Part shown: positions 1 to 6,919 of the stretch, piece by piece | Layout: each line of letters starts with the position of its first letter | How positions within the stretch are numbered: position 1 is the stretch's first letter | Assembly (NCBI GenBank): GCA_030150425.1 | Contig: JASLFY010000049.1 | Coordinates: 1-7,075, forward strand | Direction of reading: 5' to 3' | Source: Yimella sp. | GTDB lineage: Bacteria > Actinomycetota > Actinomycetes > Actinomycetales > Dermatophilaceae | DNA length: 7,075 nt | Notes under the pieces: model-generated | Told to the model about the DNA's origin: nothing | Seen by the model: only the letters and a program-made list of their open reading frames with translations | The model's database searches: none | Position numbers and translations under genes: made by a program

Positions 1-1189
1 GGGGCATCGTCGGGGCGAGGCGGATGTTCTCGTCGTGCGGGTCGTTGCCGTACGGGAAGCTCGCGCCGGCCGGGGTGAGGGCGATACCGGCCTCCTTGGC
101 CAGCTCGACCACTCGCGAGGCGGTGCCGGGCAGCACGTCGAGGCTGACGAAGTAGCCGCCGATCGGCTTGGTCCAGTGGGCGACGTCGTGCTCGGCGAGC
201 CGCTCGGTCAGGATCCGCTCCACCGCCGCGAACTTCGGGGCGATGATCGCGGCGTGCTTGCGCATGTGGTCGCGTACGCCCTCGGCGTCGCCGAAGAACT
301 GCGCGTGCCGGAGCTGGTTCACCTTGTCAGGCCCGATCGAGCTCATCGCGAGGTGCTTCAGGTACCAGTCGAGGTTCTCGGTGGAGGCGGCGAGGAACGC
401 CACGCCGGCGCCCGCGTACGTGATCTTGCTGGTGGAGGCGAACAGCACCGGCCGGTTCGGGTTCCCCGAGGACGCCGCCAGCGAGAGGATGTCGACGCTC
501 TTGGTCTCCTCCTGGGTGAGGTGGTGCAGCGCGTACGCGTTGTCCCAGAAGATCTTGAAGTCCGGCGCGGCGGTCGGCATCGCGACCAGCTTCGCGGCGA
601 CCTCCTGGCTGACGGTCTGACCGGTCGGGTTGGCGTACGTCGGCACGACCCACATGCCCTTGATCGACGCGTCGTCCTTGACCAGCTCGGCGATCGCGTC
701 GGCGTCCGGGCCGTCGTCGTTCATCGGCACGGTCACCATCTCGATGCCGAACGACTTCAGCAGCGCGAAGTGGCGGTCGTAGCCGGGCACCGGGCAGACG
801 AACTTGATCGCGTCCTCGCGGATCCACGGACGCTCGCTGTCGACGGCGCCGTGCAGCAGCGCGTTGACCAGCACCTGCTGCATCAGCGTCAGGCTCGAGT
901 TGCCCTGCGCGGTCAGCTGCGCCACGTCGACGCCGAGCAGCTCGGCGAAGATCTCGCGCAGTTCGAGCAGGCCGGTGAGGCCGCCGTAGTTGCGCACGTC
1001 GGTGCCGTCGGCGGACTTGGTGGTGGTCGGCAGCTGCAGCAGCCCGTCGGACAGGTCCAGCTGCTGCGCGGACGGCTTGCCGCGGGTGACGTCCAGCTTC
1101 AACCCACGCGCCTTCAGTTCGTCGTACGCGGTCTGCTGGGTCTGGATGAACGCGGCGAGCTCGGCGGCGGACAGATCGGCGATGGACAC
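1..1189 (-). CDS. aspT: Aspartate aminotransferase, AspT type (PLP-dependent, fold type I), C-terminus cut by window edge
   Basis: Predicted to catalyse reversible amino transfer between aspartate and 2-oxoglutarate in the cytoplasm, linking the TCA cycle with amino-acid synthesis. The visible 396 residues carry the class I aminotransferase hallmarks: NPTG at 187-190 (Asn contacting the PLP phenol oxygen), Asp216 in WDNAY (pyridine nitrogen) with Tyr219, the Schiff-base Lys255 in STSKIT, and Arg390 in ENIRLAP near the end, placed like the substrate-carboxylate arginine. Long stretches (TRGKPS at 35-40, VRNYGG at 65-70, CPVPGYDRHF at 132-141) match my memory of Corynebacterium glutamicum AspT, a family often mislabelled MocR-like; no DNA-binding domain is present. 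Family members are about 430 residues, so roughly 30-35 are missing beyond base 1. The start is GTG at 1187-1189, preceded by GGAG 7 nt upstream; no ATG lies nearby. It sits 35 nt after YfhO-B with no visible terminator between, so read-through is likely. A closely related aminotransferase of different substrate preference is the main alternative. Confidence 0.9.
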   Translation of the reverse strand, partial: MSIADLSAAELAAFIQTQQTAYDELKARGLKLDVTRGKPSAQQLDLSDGLLQLPTTTKSADGTDVRNYGGLTGLLELREIFAELLGVDVAQLTAQGNSSLTLMQQVLVNALLHGAVDSERPWIREDAIKFVCPVPGYDRHFALLKSFGIEMVTVPMNDDGPDADAIAELVKDDASIKGMWVVPTYANPTGQTVSQEVAAKLVAMPTAAPDFKIFWDNAYALHHLTQEETKSVDILSLAASSGNPNRPVLFASTSKITYAGAGVAFLAASTENLDWYLKHLAMSSIGPDKVNQLRHAQFFGDAEGVRDHMRKHAAIIAPKFAAVERILTERLAEHDVAHWTKPIGGYFVSLDVLPGTASRVVELAKEAGIALTPAGASFPYGNDPHDENIRLAPTMP

Positions 1190-1196
1190 GAGGTGG

Positions 1197-1200
1197 CTCC
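1197..1200 (-). promoter_or_regulatory. Ribosome binding site of aspT
   Basis: On the minus strand the sequence GGAGCCACCTCGTG places a GGAG Shine-Dalgarno core 7 nt before the GTG codon. It decides the aspT start, because no other in-frame start codon lies nearby. It is the clearest ribosome binding site in the window; the other genes have weak or no such motif. Confidence 0.7.
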
Positions 1201-1224
1201 TGGGTGGAACGGGTCGGGACGGGC

Positions 1225-3564
1225 CTAGTTTCGCAGAGCGGCCGGAGCGTCCGCCGGGGCGGTCGAATGCCGGGAAGCACGCTGAGAAGCATGGCGCGAG
1301 CGCCGCCGGCGCACCGCCCCGATCAGCAGGTCGAGTGGCAGCAGCGCGGCCGTGCCGAGCGAGATCACCGCGGCCGGCACGAAGTGGTCCGGCAGGTAGT
1401 CGTACGACACCCGGGAGGTGCCGGCCGGCAGCCGGATCGAGGAGAACAGGGAGCCGTTGTCCGGGATCCGCCGGGACGCACCGTTGACGGTGACGGTCCA
1501 GCCCGGCGACGACAGTTGCCGCCGGACGAGGGTGGCCGGACGAGCGCAGTCGACGGTGACGGCGGTGTAGCTCTGCTCCCGCACACGGCAGTTGCCGCCG
1601 AGCGTCGTGTAGTAGGGCAGGGCCTTCGGGTCGCGCCAGATCGCGGCGGTCTCGTTCTGGAACACCTTCACCAGCCCGAGTCGGCGGGCGGCGGCGTCGT
1701 TGACGTTCGGCGCCATCACGACGTACTCGACCGCGGCGTCACGGAAGTGGTCCTGCTCCTGGCCGTACGCCTTCAGCAACAGCCGTTGCTGCTCCGGCCG
1801 GTAGTTGTTGTAGGTCAGCAGGTACGGGCTGTACGCCCTGTCGGTCGCTTTCGAGCCCTCGACCGCGCCGGGTGTGCCGGGCTCGGGGCGCAGGTCTGCG
1901 GTGATGAAGTCGGCCATCTTCTTCGGCACCGGCAGGTCGTTGATGTTCAGCTGCGCGATGCCGAAGTAGGAGCCGTAGTTCGGCTGGATCGGGCCCAGTG
2001 TGTAGAACCGCGATGTGCCGAGGTGCTGCTGCAGGTAGCGCACCGGCGCGAGGTCGACCGTGACCGGCGGGCTCGCGGCGATCGACGGCACGCTGTAGTT
2101 CGCGGCGCCGTCGACCACGACGAGCGCGGCAAGCACGCCGAGCAGCCCTCGCCCGAGCCGACGCCGCCGGCTCAGGACCGCGAGCGCCGCGACGGCGAGG
2201 CAGATGACGGCGGTCCAGGTGAGAACGACGGCGGACCAGCGCGGGTGGTGCAGCGAGCCGAGCGCGATGTGGACGTACAGCGGCGAGGCGATCAGGTAGG
2301 CGACGGCGAACCCGATCCCGACGGCCAGGGCGCGCCGCCGGGCGCGGCGGCGGACCAGGTCGTCGATGCCGTACGCGGCGAAGAGGATCACCGCGAACTC
2401 GACCAGGCAGACGCCGTACTTGTAGAGCAAGATCTGGTTCAGTCCGGGCAGCCGGCCGGCGATCTGGTTGATCGGCGGCGCGCCGTACTGGTTCAGCAGT
2501 AGCAGCGCGGTGCCGATTCCGATGATCCAGCGCACCGGGCGCTGCCGCGGGCCGAGGAATCCGATGCCGGCCAGCAGGACCGCGGCCAGCGTGACGAAGC
2601 CGGCCTGACCGCCGGCGACGGTGCGGCCCAACGGTCCGGTGGCGAACGGCATCGCGAGCGCGCTCAACCGCTTGACCGGGTAGGCGCCGGCGGCGGCGTT
2701 GCCGTCGTGGTAGGCCGTGAACCCGAAGCCGAGGAAGTGGGCGAAGGTGATCAGGACCGGCAGCGAGATGAGGATCGCCAGACCGCCACCGGCGACGACC
2801 CAGCCGAAGAAACGGGCGCGACCGGCGGGCAGGGTGAGCAGCCGGGCGATCGTCCAGCCGGCGAGGAAGAGGCCCTCGAGCAATGCAGTCTCCGGGAAGC
2901 CGGCGAACAGCATGAAGACCAGGGAGAGGGCGATCGTCCAGGTGCCCCAGCGCGGGGTGCGGCCCTCGCGGATCGCCGCGGCGACCAGCTCGACGCCCCA
3001 CAGCGAGAACGGCAGGAAGGCGATCGGGTTGAACGGCGCGTTCGTCATCACCGCGAAGGCGCCGTTGACCGCGAACAGGCAGCCGCCGACGGTGGCGGCG
3101 ACCCAGCCGAGCCCGAGCTTGCGCAGGAACAGCAGGGTGCCGATGCCGGCGATCAGCTCCAGGCTGAGGTGCATCAGCAGGACGCCCTGCGGCAGGGCGA
3201 GCAGCAGCACGAACGGCAGGAAGAACGCCGCCGACTGCATCTCACCGGCCAGCGGGGTGCCGACTCCTTCGTGGACGTTCCACAGCGGGACGTGGCCGTT
3301 CAGCCAGGACCGGGCGGCGCTTCGGCCGAGCGCCTCGACCGTCCAGCCGACGTTCGGGTCGATGGTGGCGACGCCCTTGGCGAGGCCGGGTTCCGGGTGG
3401 GCGAGGCCGGAGAAGTAGACCATCGGCTCCGCGGTGTGGACGCCGAAGACGTACAGCGCGTTCGCGGCGACGACGGTGACGACGATCGCGAGCACCGACC
3501 ACAACGCCGGCGCCCGCAGGATCGCGGGAGTGCGCGAGGGACGGCCGGCCATTGCGGTGCTCAT
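1225..3564 (-). CDS. YfhO-family membrane protein, putative GT-C-type lipid-linked glycosyltransferase (YfhO-B)
   Basis: A 779-residue polytopic membrane protein. YfhO proteins are GT-C-like enzymes; in Bacillus and Listeria, members transfer sugars from undecaprenyl phosphate to teichoic-acid polymers outside the cell. Visible here: a first membrane helix at about 20-42; an outer loop with Asp69 (TIDPNVGWT) and HVPLWN at 91-96; then roughly a dozen hydrophobic segments up to about residue 490. A large probably extracytoplasmic domain follows (about 495-728) with LGPIQPN, a cysteine pair at 659 and 673, and the family-typical SSPGWTVTVNG and LPAGTSRVSYDY near the end. A last helix (about 728-750) leads to an Arg-rich cytoplasmic tail. 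It is a paralogue of YfhO-A, but has V-H where that protein has P-Y after PLWN. The ATG at 3564 lies 10 nt after the GT2 stop, with only a weak GAGCGG motif upstream, so translational coupling is likely; Met5 (ATG at 3552) is an alternative start. Family assignment is firm; sugar and acceptor are unknown. Confidence 0.87.
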   Translation of the reverse strand: MSTAMAGRPSRTPAILRAPALWSVLAIVVTVVAANALYVFGVHTAEPMVYFSGLAHPEPGLAKGVATIDPNVGWTVEALGRSAARSWLNGHVPLWNVHEGVGTPLAGEMQSAAFFLPFVLLLALPQGVLLMHLSLELIAGIGTLLFLRKLGLGWVAATVGGCLFAVNGAFAVMTNAPFNPIAFLPFSLWGVELVAAAIREGRTPRWGTWTIALSLVFMLFAGFPETALLEGLFLAGWTIARLLTLPAGRARFFGWVVAGGGLAILISLPVLITFAHFLGFGFTAYHDGNAAAGAYPVKRLSALAMPFATGPLGRTVAGGQAGFVTLAAVLLAGIGFLGPRQRPVRWIIGIGTALLLLNQYGAPPINQIAGRLPGLNQILLYKYGVCLVEFAVILFAAYGIDDLVRRRARRRALAVGIGFAVAYLIASPLYVHIALGSLHHPRWSAVVLTWTAVICLAVAALAVLSRRRRLGRGLLGVLAALVVVDGAANYSVPSIAASPPVTVDLAPVRYLQQHLGTSRFYTLGPIQPNYGSYFGIAQLNINDLPVPKKMADFITADLRPEPGTPGAVEGSKATDRAYSPYLLTYNNYRPEQQRLLLKAYGQEQDHFRDAAVEYVVMAPNVNDAAARRLGLVKVFQNETAAIWRDPKALPYYTTLGGNCRVREQSYTAVTVDCARPATLVRRQLSSPGWTVTVNGASRRIPDNGSLFSSIRLPAGTSRVSYDYLPDHFVPAAVISLGTAALLPLDLLIGAVRRRRSRHASQRASRHSTAPADAPAALRN

Positions 3565-3574
3565 GGCCGACCGC

Positions 3575-4558
3575 TCACGACTGGGTGGGTCGCTGCGTCA
3601 CCGGCGGGTAGCGCAGGTACGACAGGCGGGCGTTCTCCTGCCGCTCGCGCATGATGCCGTTCAGCACGAACCCGATGACCAGGCTGAGCATGCCGACGAC
3701 GGCGAGGCCGGTGGCCAGCACCGCGGTGGGGAGCCGGGGCACCTGATGGGTGTCGAGGTAGGTCAGCAGCAGCGGGATGCCGAGGATGACCGCGACCAGC
3801 CAGAAGAACGCGGCGATGATCGAGAAGAACGCCAGCGGGCGTTCGTACTGCAGCAGTCCGCCGATCAGCCGCAGGATGCGGAAGCCGTCGTGGTAGGTGC
3901 GCAGTTTGGACTCGCTGCCGGCCGGCCGGTCCTTGAACCCGACCGGAACCTCGACCTGCGGGATGCGCAGGTTGACGGCGTGGACCGTCAGCTCGGTCTC
4001 GATCTCGAACTCGCGCGACAGCGCGGGGAACGACTTCACGAACCGCTGGGAGAACACCCGGTAGCCGGACAGCATGTCGTTGACCTCTTCACCGAAGAGG
4101 CGCCCGATCAGCTTGTTGAACATCTTGTTGCCGGTGGCGTGACCCGGCCGGTAGGCGCTCTGCTCCGGGTTGTCGGTGCGGACGCCGAGCACGTGGTCGT
4201 ACGGCCCGGACAGCAGCGTCTCGATCATGAGCGGAGCGGCGGACGCGTCGTACGTGTCGTCGCCATCGATGATCAGGTAGACGTCGGCGTCGATGTCGGC
4301 GAAGGCGCGGCGTACGACGTTGCCCTTGCCCTTGCGCTTCTCGCTGCGGACGATCGCGCCGGCCTCGGCGGCGACCTCGGCGGTGCGGTCGCTGGAGTTG
4401 TTGTCGTAGACGTAGACGGTGATTCCGTCGACGGCGGCGAGCAGGTCGGTGACGACGGTGCCGACCGCGACCTCTTCGTTGTAGCAGGGCACGATGGCCG
4501 CGATCTCGAGGCCCGGGAACGCGCGCGGGGTGTCGGCTCTAGTCACGGGGAGTGACAT
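3575..4558 (-). CDS. Family 2 glycosyltransferase, polyprenyl-phosphate sugar transferase-like, two C-terminal membrane helices
   Basis: Predicted to transfer a sugar from a nucleotide donor onto a polyprenyl phosphate at the inner membrane face, in the manner of CsbB, GtrB and dolichyl-phosphate-mannose synthase. The 327-residue protein has a GT-A domain: IVPCYNEE at 22-29, DNNSSD at 52-57 (nucleotide binding), KRKGKGN at 74-80, the metal-binding DGD at 98-100, DMLSGYR at 161-167, FEIETE at 184-189, and GSESKL at 214-219, resembling the GxSK motif of lipid-phosphate glycosyltransferases. Two hydrophobic helices follow at about 241-267 and 277-303, then a short basic tail. The start is taken as ATG at 4556-4558, overlapping the end of YfhO-A by 20 nt. 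No good Shine-Dalgarno is present and a hairpin abuts this codon. Alternatives are GTG at 4564, GTG at 4546, and an ATG at 4630 that would overlap its neighbour by about 90 nt. YfhO-B follows 10 nt downstream, so the three genes are very probably co-transcribed. The sugar is not predictable from sequence. Confidence 0.88.
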   Translation of the reverse strand: MSLPVTRADTPRAFPGLEIAAIVPCYNEEVAVGTVVTDLLAAVDGITVYVYDNNSSDRTAEVAAEAGAIVRSEKRKGKGNVVRRAFADIDADVYLIIDGDDTYDASAAPLMIETLLSGPYDHVLGVRTDNPEQSAYRPGHATGNKMFNKLIGRLFGEEVNDMLSGYRVFSQRFVKSFPALSREFEIETELTVHAVNLRIPQVEVPVGFKDRPAGSESKLRTYHDGFRILRLIGGLLQYERPLAFFSIIAAFFWLVAVILGIPLLLTYLDTHQVPRLPTAVLATGLAVVGMLSLVIGFVLNGIMRERQENARLSYLRYPPVTQRPTQS

Positions 4559-6860
4559 TAACACCGATTTTCCGGTGTTTTCTGCGCCTGCGGGCCCACC
4601 CCAGGGAGTTGTCGGCGAACATTGCGCCAATTGTGAGCAAGGACACCGCAGTTGCCACCCCGAAGGATGGAGGGCGGTAGTCGAAGGTCACGGTCGAACG
4701 TCCGGCAGGAACGCCGACCTGCTGGAAGTACGACGCCTCGACCGGCACCGTCACGTTCCGCCCGCCGCCCGCTGCGTCGATCGACGCGCGCCATCCGGGC
4801 GTCGCCAGCGCGACGCGGTGCAGCGTGGTCGCCGCCGCGCAGTCCACGGTGACCGCGGTGTAGCTCTGCCGCTCGACGCGGCACCCGCTGCCGGAGTAGT
4901 ACGGCACGGCGTGCGCGTCGCGCCAGATCTCCGCCTTGTGGTCGCGGAAGACCCGGGTCAGGCCGTACCGCTGCGCCGCCGGGGCGTCGACGACGCCGGG
5001 CGCGGTCACCAGGTATTCGACCGCGGCCGCGCGGAACCAGTGCTGCTGTTGGCCGTACGCGACCAGCAGCCGCTTCTGCATCGTCACCGGCGGGTTCAAC
5101 GGACTGAGTTCGTACGGCAGGAACGCCCGCTTCGTCCCCTTCGCGCCGGGCGTCCCGGGCTTGGGCTGGAGGTGCTCGGTCAGGTAGGTGCTGTAGCGCT
5201 GGGCGACGGGCAGGTCGTTGATGTTGAGCTGGGCGATGCCGAAGTAGGAGCCGTAGTTCGGCTGGATCGGGCCGAGCGTGTAGAACCGCGATGTGCCGAG
5301 GTGCTGCTGCAGGTAGCGCACCGGCGCCAGGTCGACCGCGACCGGCGGGCTGGTCGACAGTTGCGGGATCGCGTAGACGACGCAGCCGTCCAGAATCAGC
5401 AGCGCTCCCCCGACGCCCGCCAGCAACCGGCGGCGCGGACCGGAGCGGCCGACGACCAGCAGGGCCGCGGCCGCCACCAGCGCGACGAGCGCGCCGCCCA
5501 CGAAGACCGCGGTCCACCGCGGGCGGTGCAGCAGGTTCAGGTGGTGCAGGTAGCCGACGCCGCCGCCCGCGTACGCCACCACGACCGCTGCAGCGGCCGC
5601 GATCCGTCGGCGGGACGCGCCGCGGCGCAGGTCGTCGATGCCGAGCGCGGCCAACAGGATGGCGCTGAACTCCACCAGCACCAGGCCGTACTTGTAGCCG
5701 AGGATGCCGCTCATCCCGGGCACCAGGTTGAGCACGATCTTGACCGGGCGGAAGCCGTACATGTTCGCGACGCCGGTGAGCAGGACGAGCAGGACCACGA
5801 CGCGTTCCGGGCGCAGCCGGGCCCGCCGGGCACCGAGCACCGCCAGCGCGGCGAACCCCAGCGTGGCGAGCGTGACGTAGCCGGCCTGCGAGGCGCCGAG
5901 GTCGGTCTGGTAGAGCTGCCCGCCGACGTACTTCATGCCGAGGGTGAAGAACCACGGCCGGGCGTACGACAGGTTGTTCACCGCGGTGTCGTGGTACGAC
6001 ACGTAACCGAAGTCGAGGAAGTGGACGAACGCGGCCAGCACCGGCGCGGCCAGCAGCAGACCCACCACGGCGGACCCGACGACGTGGCCGGCGAACCGCA
6101 GCCGGGCCGGTCGCGACGCGGTGCACAGCCGGACGATCGCCCAGGTCGCGACGAACAAACCTTGCAGGTAGGCGGTCTCCGGGAAGCCGGCGAAGAGCAT
6201 CATCGCGACCGCCCACGCGGTGACCCACAACCCGCGCCGCGAGCGTTGCCCGCGCTCGGCGGCGGAGCGGATCAGCTCGACCCCGTACAGCGCGACCGGC
6301 AGGAACGCGATCGGGTTGAACGGCGCGTTCGTCATCACCGAGAAGGCGCCGTTGACCGCGAACAGACAGCCGCCCACCGTGGCGGCCACCCAGGACAGGC
6401 GCAGTTGTCGCAGGAACGCCAGGGTGCCCAGGCCCGCCACCAGCTCCAGCGCGATGTGCATCCACAGGATCCCGTTGGGCAGCAGCTGCAGCAGCACGAA
6501 CGGCAGGAAGAACGCGGCGGACTGCATCTCGCCGGCCAGCGGCTGGCCGAGTCCTTCGTACGGGTTCCACAGCGGAACGTGGCCGTCGAGCCACATCCGC
6601 GCGGCGAGGTGGCCGAGCGACTGCGCGGTCCAGCCGTCGTTGGCGTCGATGGTGTGGGCGCCGTGGGCGTACGCCATCGTCAGGCCGTTCACGCCGGGGC
6701 GCGGCGACCCGAGTCCGGAGTGGTAGAGCAGCGGGTCGTTGCTGCGCAGGCCGAGCACGAACACCGCGTTCGCCAGCAGGACCGTCGCCACGACGGCGAC
6801 GACGGACAGGAACTGCGGCGTACGCAGGCGCGCGGGGATCCGCGCGAGGAGGGCTGGCAC
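4539..6860 (-). CDS. YfhO-family membrane protein, putative GT-C-type lipid-linked glycosyltransferase (YfhO-A)
   Basis: A 773-residue paralogue of YfhO-B with the same layout: first helix at about 16-38; an outer loop holding Asp72 (TIDANDGWT) and HVPLWNPYEG at 94-103, the form closest to the usual YfhO motif; an 18-residue stretch (107-124) identical in both proteins; many further hydrophobic segments to about 496; an extracytoplasmic domain (about 500-730) with cysteines 660 and 674 and TPGWRASID; a final helix (about 732-750); and the basic tail ARRRRKHRK. Residues 509-552 are identical to 503-546 of YfhO-B. The frame stays open to a GTG at 6932, but that codon and the GTG at 6917 lie in or against the tuf terminator stem, so GTG at 6858-6860, just before the first membrane helix, is preferred. 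It has no Shine-Dalgarno but a TANNNT element 7 nt upstream, which fits a leaderless mRNA. As the first gene of the cluster it probably shares a transcript with the GT2 it overlaps. Transferase activity is inferred from the family; donor and acceptor are unknown. Confidence 0.86.
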   Translation of the reverse strand: MPALLARIPARLRTPQFLSVVAVVATVLLANAVFVLGLRSNDPLLYHSGLGSPRPGVNGLTMAYAHGAHTIDANDGWTAQSLGHLAARMWLDGHVPLWNPYEGLGQPLAGEMQSAAFFLPFVLLQLLPNGILWMHIALELVAGLGTLAFLRQLRLSWVAATVGGCLFAVNGAFSVMTNAPFNPIAFLPVALYGVELIRSAAERGQRSRRGLWVTAWAVAMMLFAGFPETAYLQGLFVATWAIVRLCTASRPARLRFAGHVVGSAVVGLLLAAPVLAAFVHFLDFGYVSYHDTAVNNLSYARPWFFTLGMKYVGGQLYQTDLGASQAGYVTLATLGFAALAVLGARRARLRPERVVVLLVLLTGVANMYGFRPVKIVLNLVPGMSGILGYKYGLVLVEFSAILLAALGIDDLRRGASRRRIAAAAAVVVAYAGGGVGYLHHLNLLHRPRWTAVFVGGALVALVAAAALLVVGRSGPRRRLLAGVGGALLILDGCVVYAIPQLSTSPPVAVDLAPVRYLQQHLGTSRFYTLGPIQPNYGSYFGIAQLNINDLPVAQRYSTYLTEHLQPKPGTPGAKGTKRAFLPYELSPLNPPVTMQKRLLVAYGQQQHWFRAAAVEYLVTAPGVVDAPAAQRYGLTRVFRDHKAEIWRDAHAVPYYSGSGCRVERQSYTAVTVDCAAATTLHRVALATPGWRASIDAAGGGRNVTVPVEASYFQQVGVPAGRSTVTFDYRPPSFGVATAVSLLTIGAMFADNSLGWARRRRKHRKIGVNVTPRD
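4560..4579 (-). repeat. Perfect 7-bp inverted repeat abutting the GT2 start codon
   Basis: On the minus strand the sequence AACACCG-GAAAAT-CGGTGTT forms a 7-bp stem with a 6-nt loop and ends one base before the ATG of the glycosyltransferase gene. It lies within the final codons of YfhO-A. In the mRNA it would occupy the position where a ribosome binding site is expected, so translation of the GT2 may depend on ribosomes finishing YfhO-A and melting the stem. The repeat is directly visible; its role is inference. Confidence 0.5.
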
Positions 6861-6867
6861 GTGGCGC

Positions 6868-6873
6868 AGCGTA
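6868..6873 (-). promoter_or_regulatory. Candidate -10 element for a leaderless YfhO-A transcript
   Basis: The minus strand reads TACGCT followed by GCGCCAC and then the GTG start codon. A TANNNT hexamer about 7 nt before the start codon is the usual arrangement for leaderless mRNAs in actinobacteria, and no Shine-Dalgarno is present here. A TTGTCA hexamer resembling a -35 box lies at 6895-6900, but the 21-nt spacing is too long to be convincing. This could instead be chance, with expression coming from read-through of tuf. Confidence 0.35.
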
Positions 6874-6879
6874 ACCGCC

Positions 6880-6919
6880 GAACCTGCCGGAACCTGACAA
6901 GGACATGACGAGGACACGA
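6880..6919. repeat. Two pairs of short direct repeats upstream of YfhO-A
   Basis: Between the tuf terminator and the YfhO-A start, the plus strand holds GAACCTG twice (6880-6886 and 6890-6896, 10-bp period). Immediately after come two adjacent 11-mers, CAAGGACATGA (6898-6908) and CGAGGACACGA (6909-6919), matching at 9 of 11 positions. The spacing of about one helical turn could suit a regulator bound on one face of the DNA, but no known operator is recognised. A decayed tandem duplication is equally possible. Confidence 0.4.

Noticed and set aside
1190..1224. Possible terminator or promoter between YfhO-B and aspT
   Set aside because: I see no stem-loop and no convincing -10/-35 pair in these 35 bases beyond the aspT ribosome binding site.
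35..1228. 397-residue plus-strand frame opposite aspT, and a 321-residue minus-strand frame at 327-1292
   Set aside because: Both overlap aspT, whose frame shows all the catalytic aminotransferase motifs; the alternatives are Arg/Gly/Val-rich shadows.
2707..3654. Plus-strand frames opposite YfhO-B (315 and 233 residues)
   Set aside because: Compositional shadows with repetitive Glu/Gln/Arg runs, no start context and no recognisable domain.
4559..4630. 24-residue N-terminal extension of the GT2 from the ATG at 4630
   Set aside because: It lies wholly within the YfhO-A coding region, has no ribosome binding site, and the extra residues do not resemble a GT2 N-terminus; the GT-A fold begins at about residue 18 from the later ATG.
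4558..6906. 782-residue minus-strand frame overlapping YfhO-A
   Set aside because: Arg/Pro/Ala-rich low-complexity product in the wrong frame; YfhO-A has the hydrophobic segments and family motifs.
4494..6908. 804-residue open frame on the plus strand, antisense to YfhO-A
   Set aside because: Its product is rich in Arg, Gly, Asp and His with low complexity and no recognisable motif, as expected for a shadow of GC-rich codon bias; the opposite strand encodes a clear YfhO protein.
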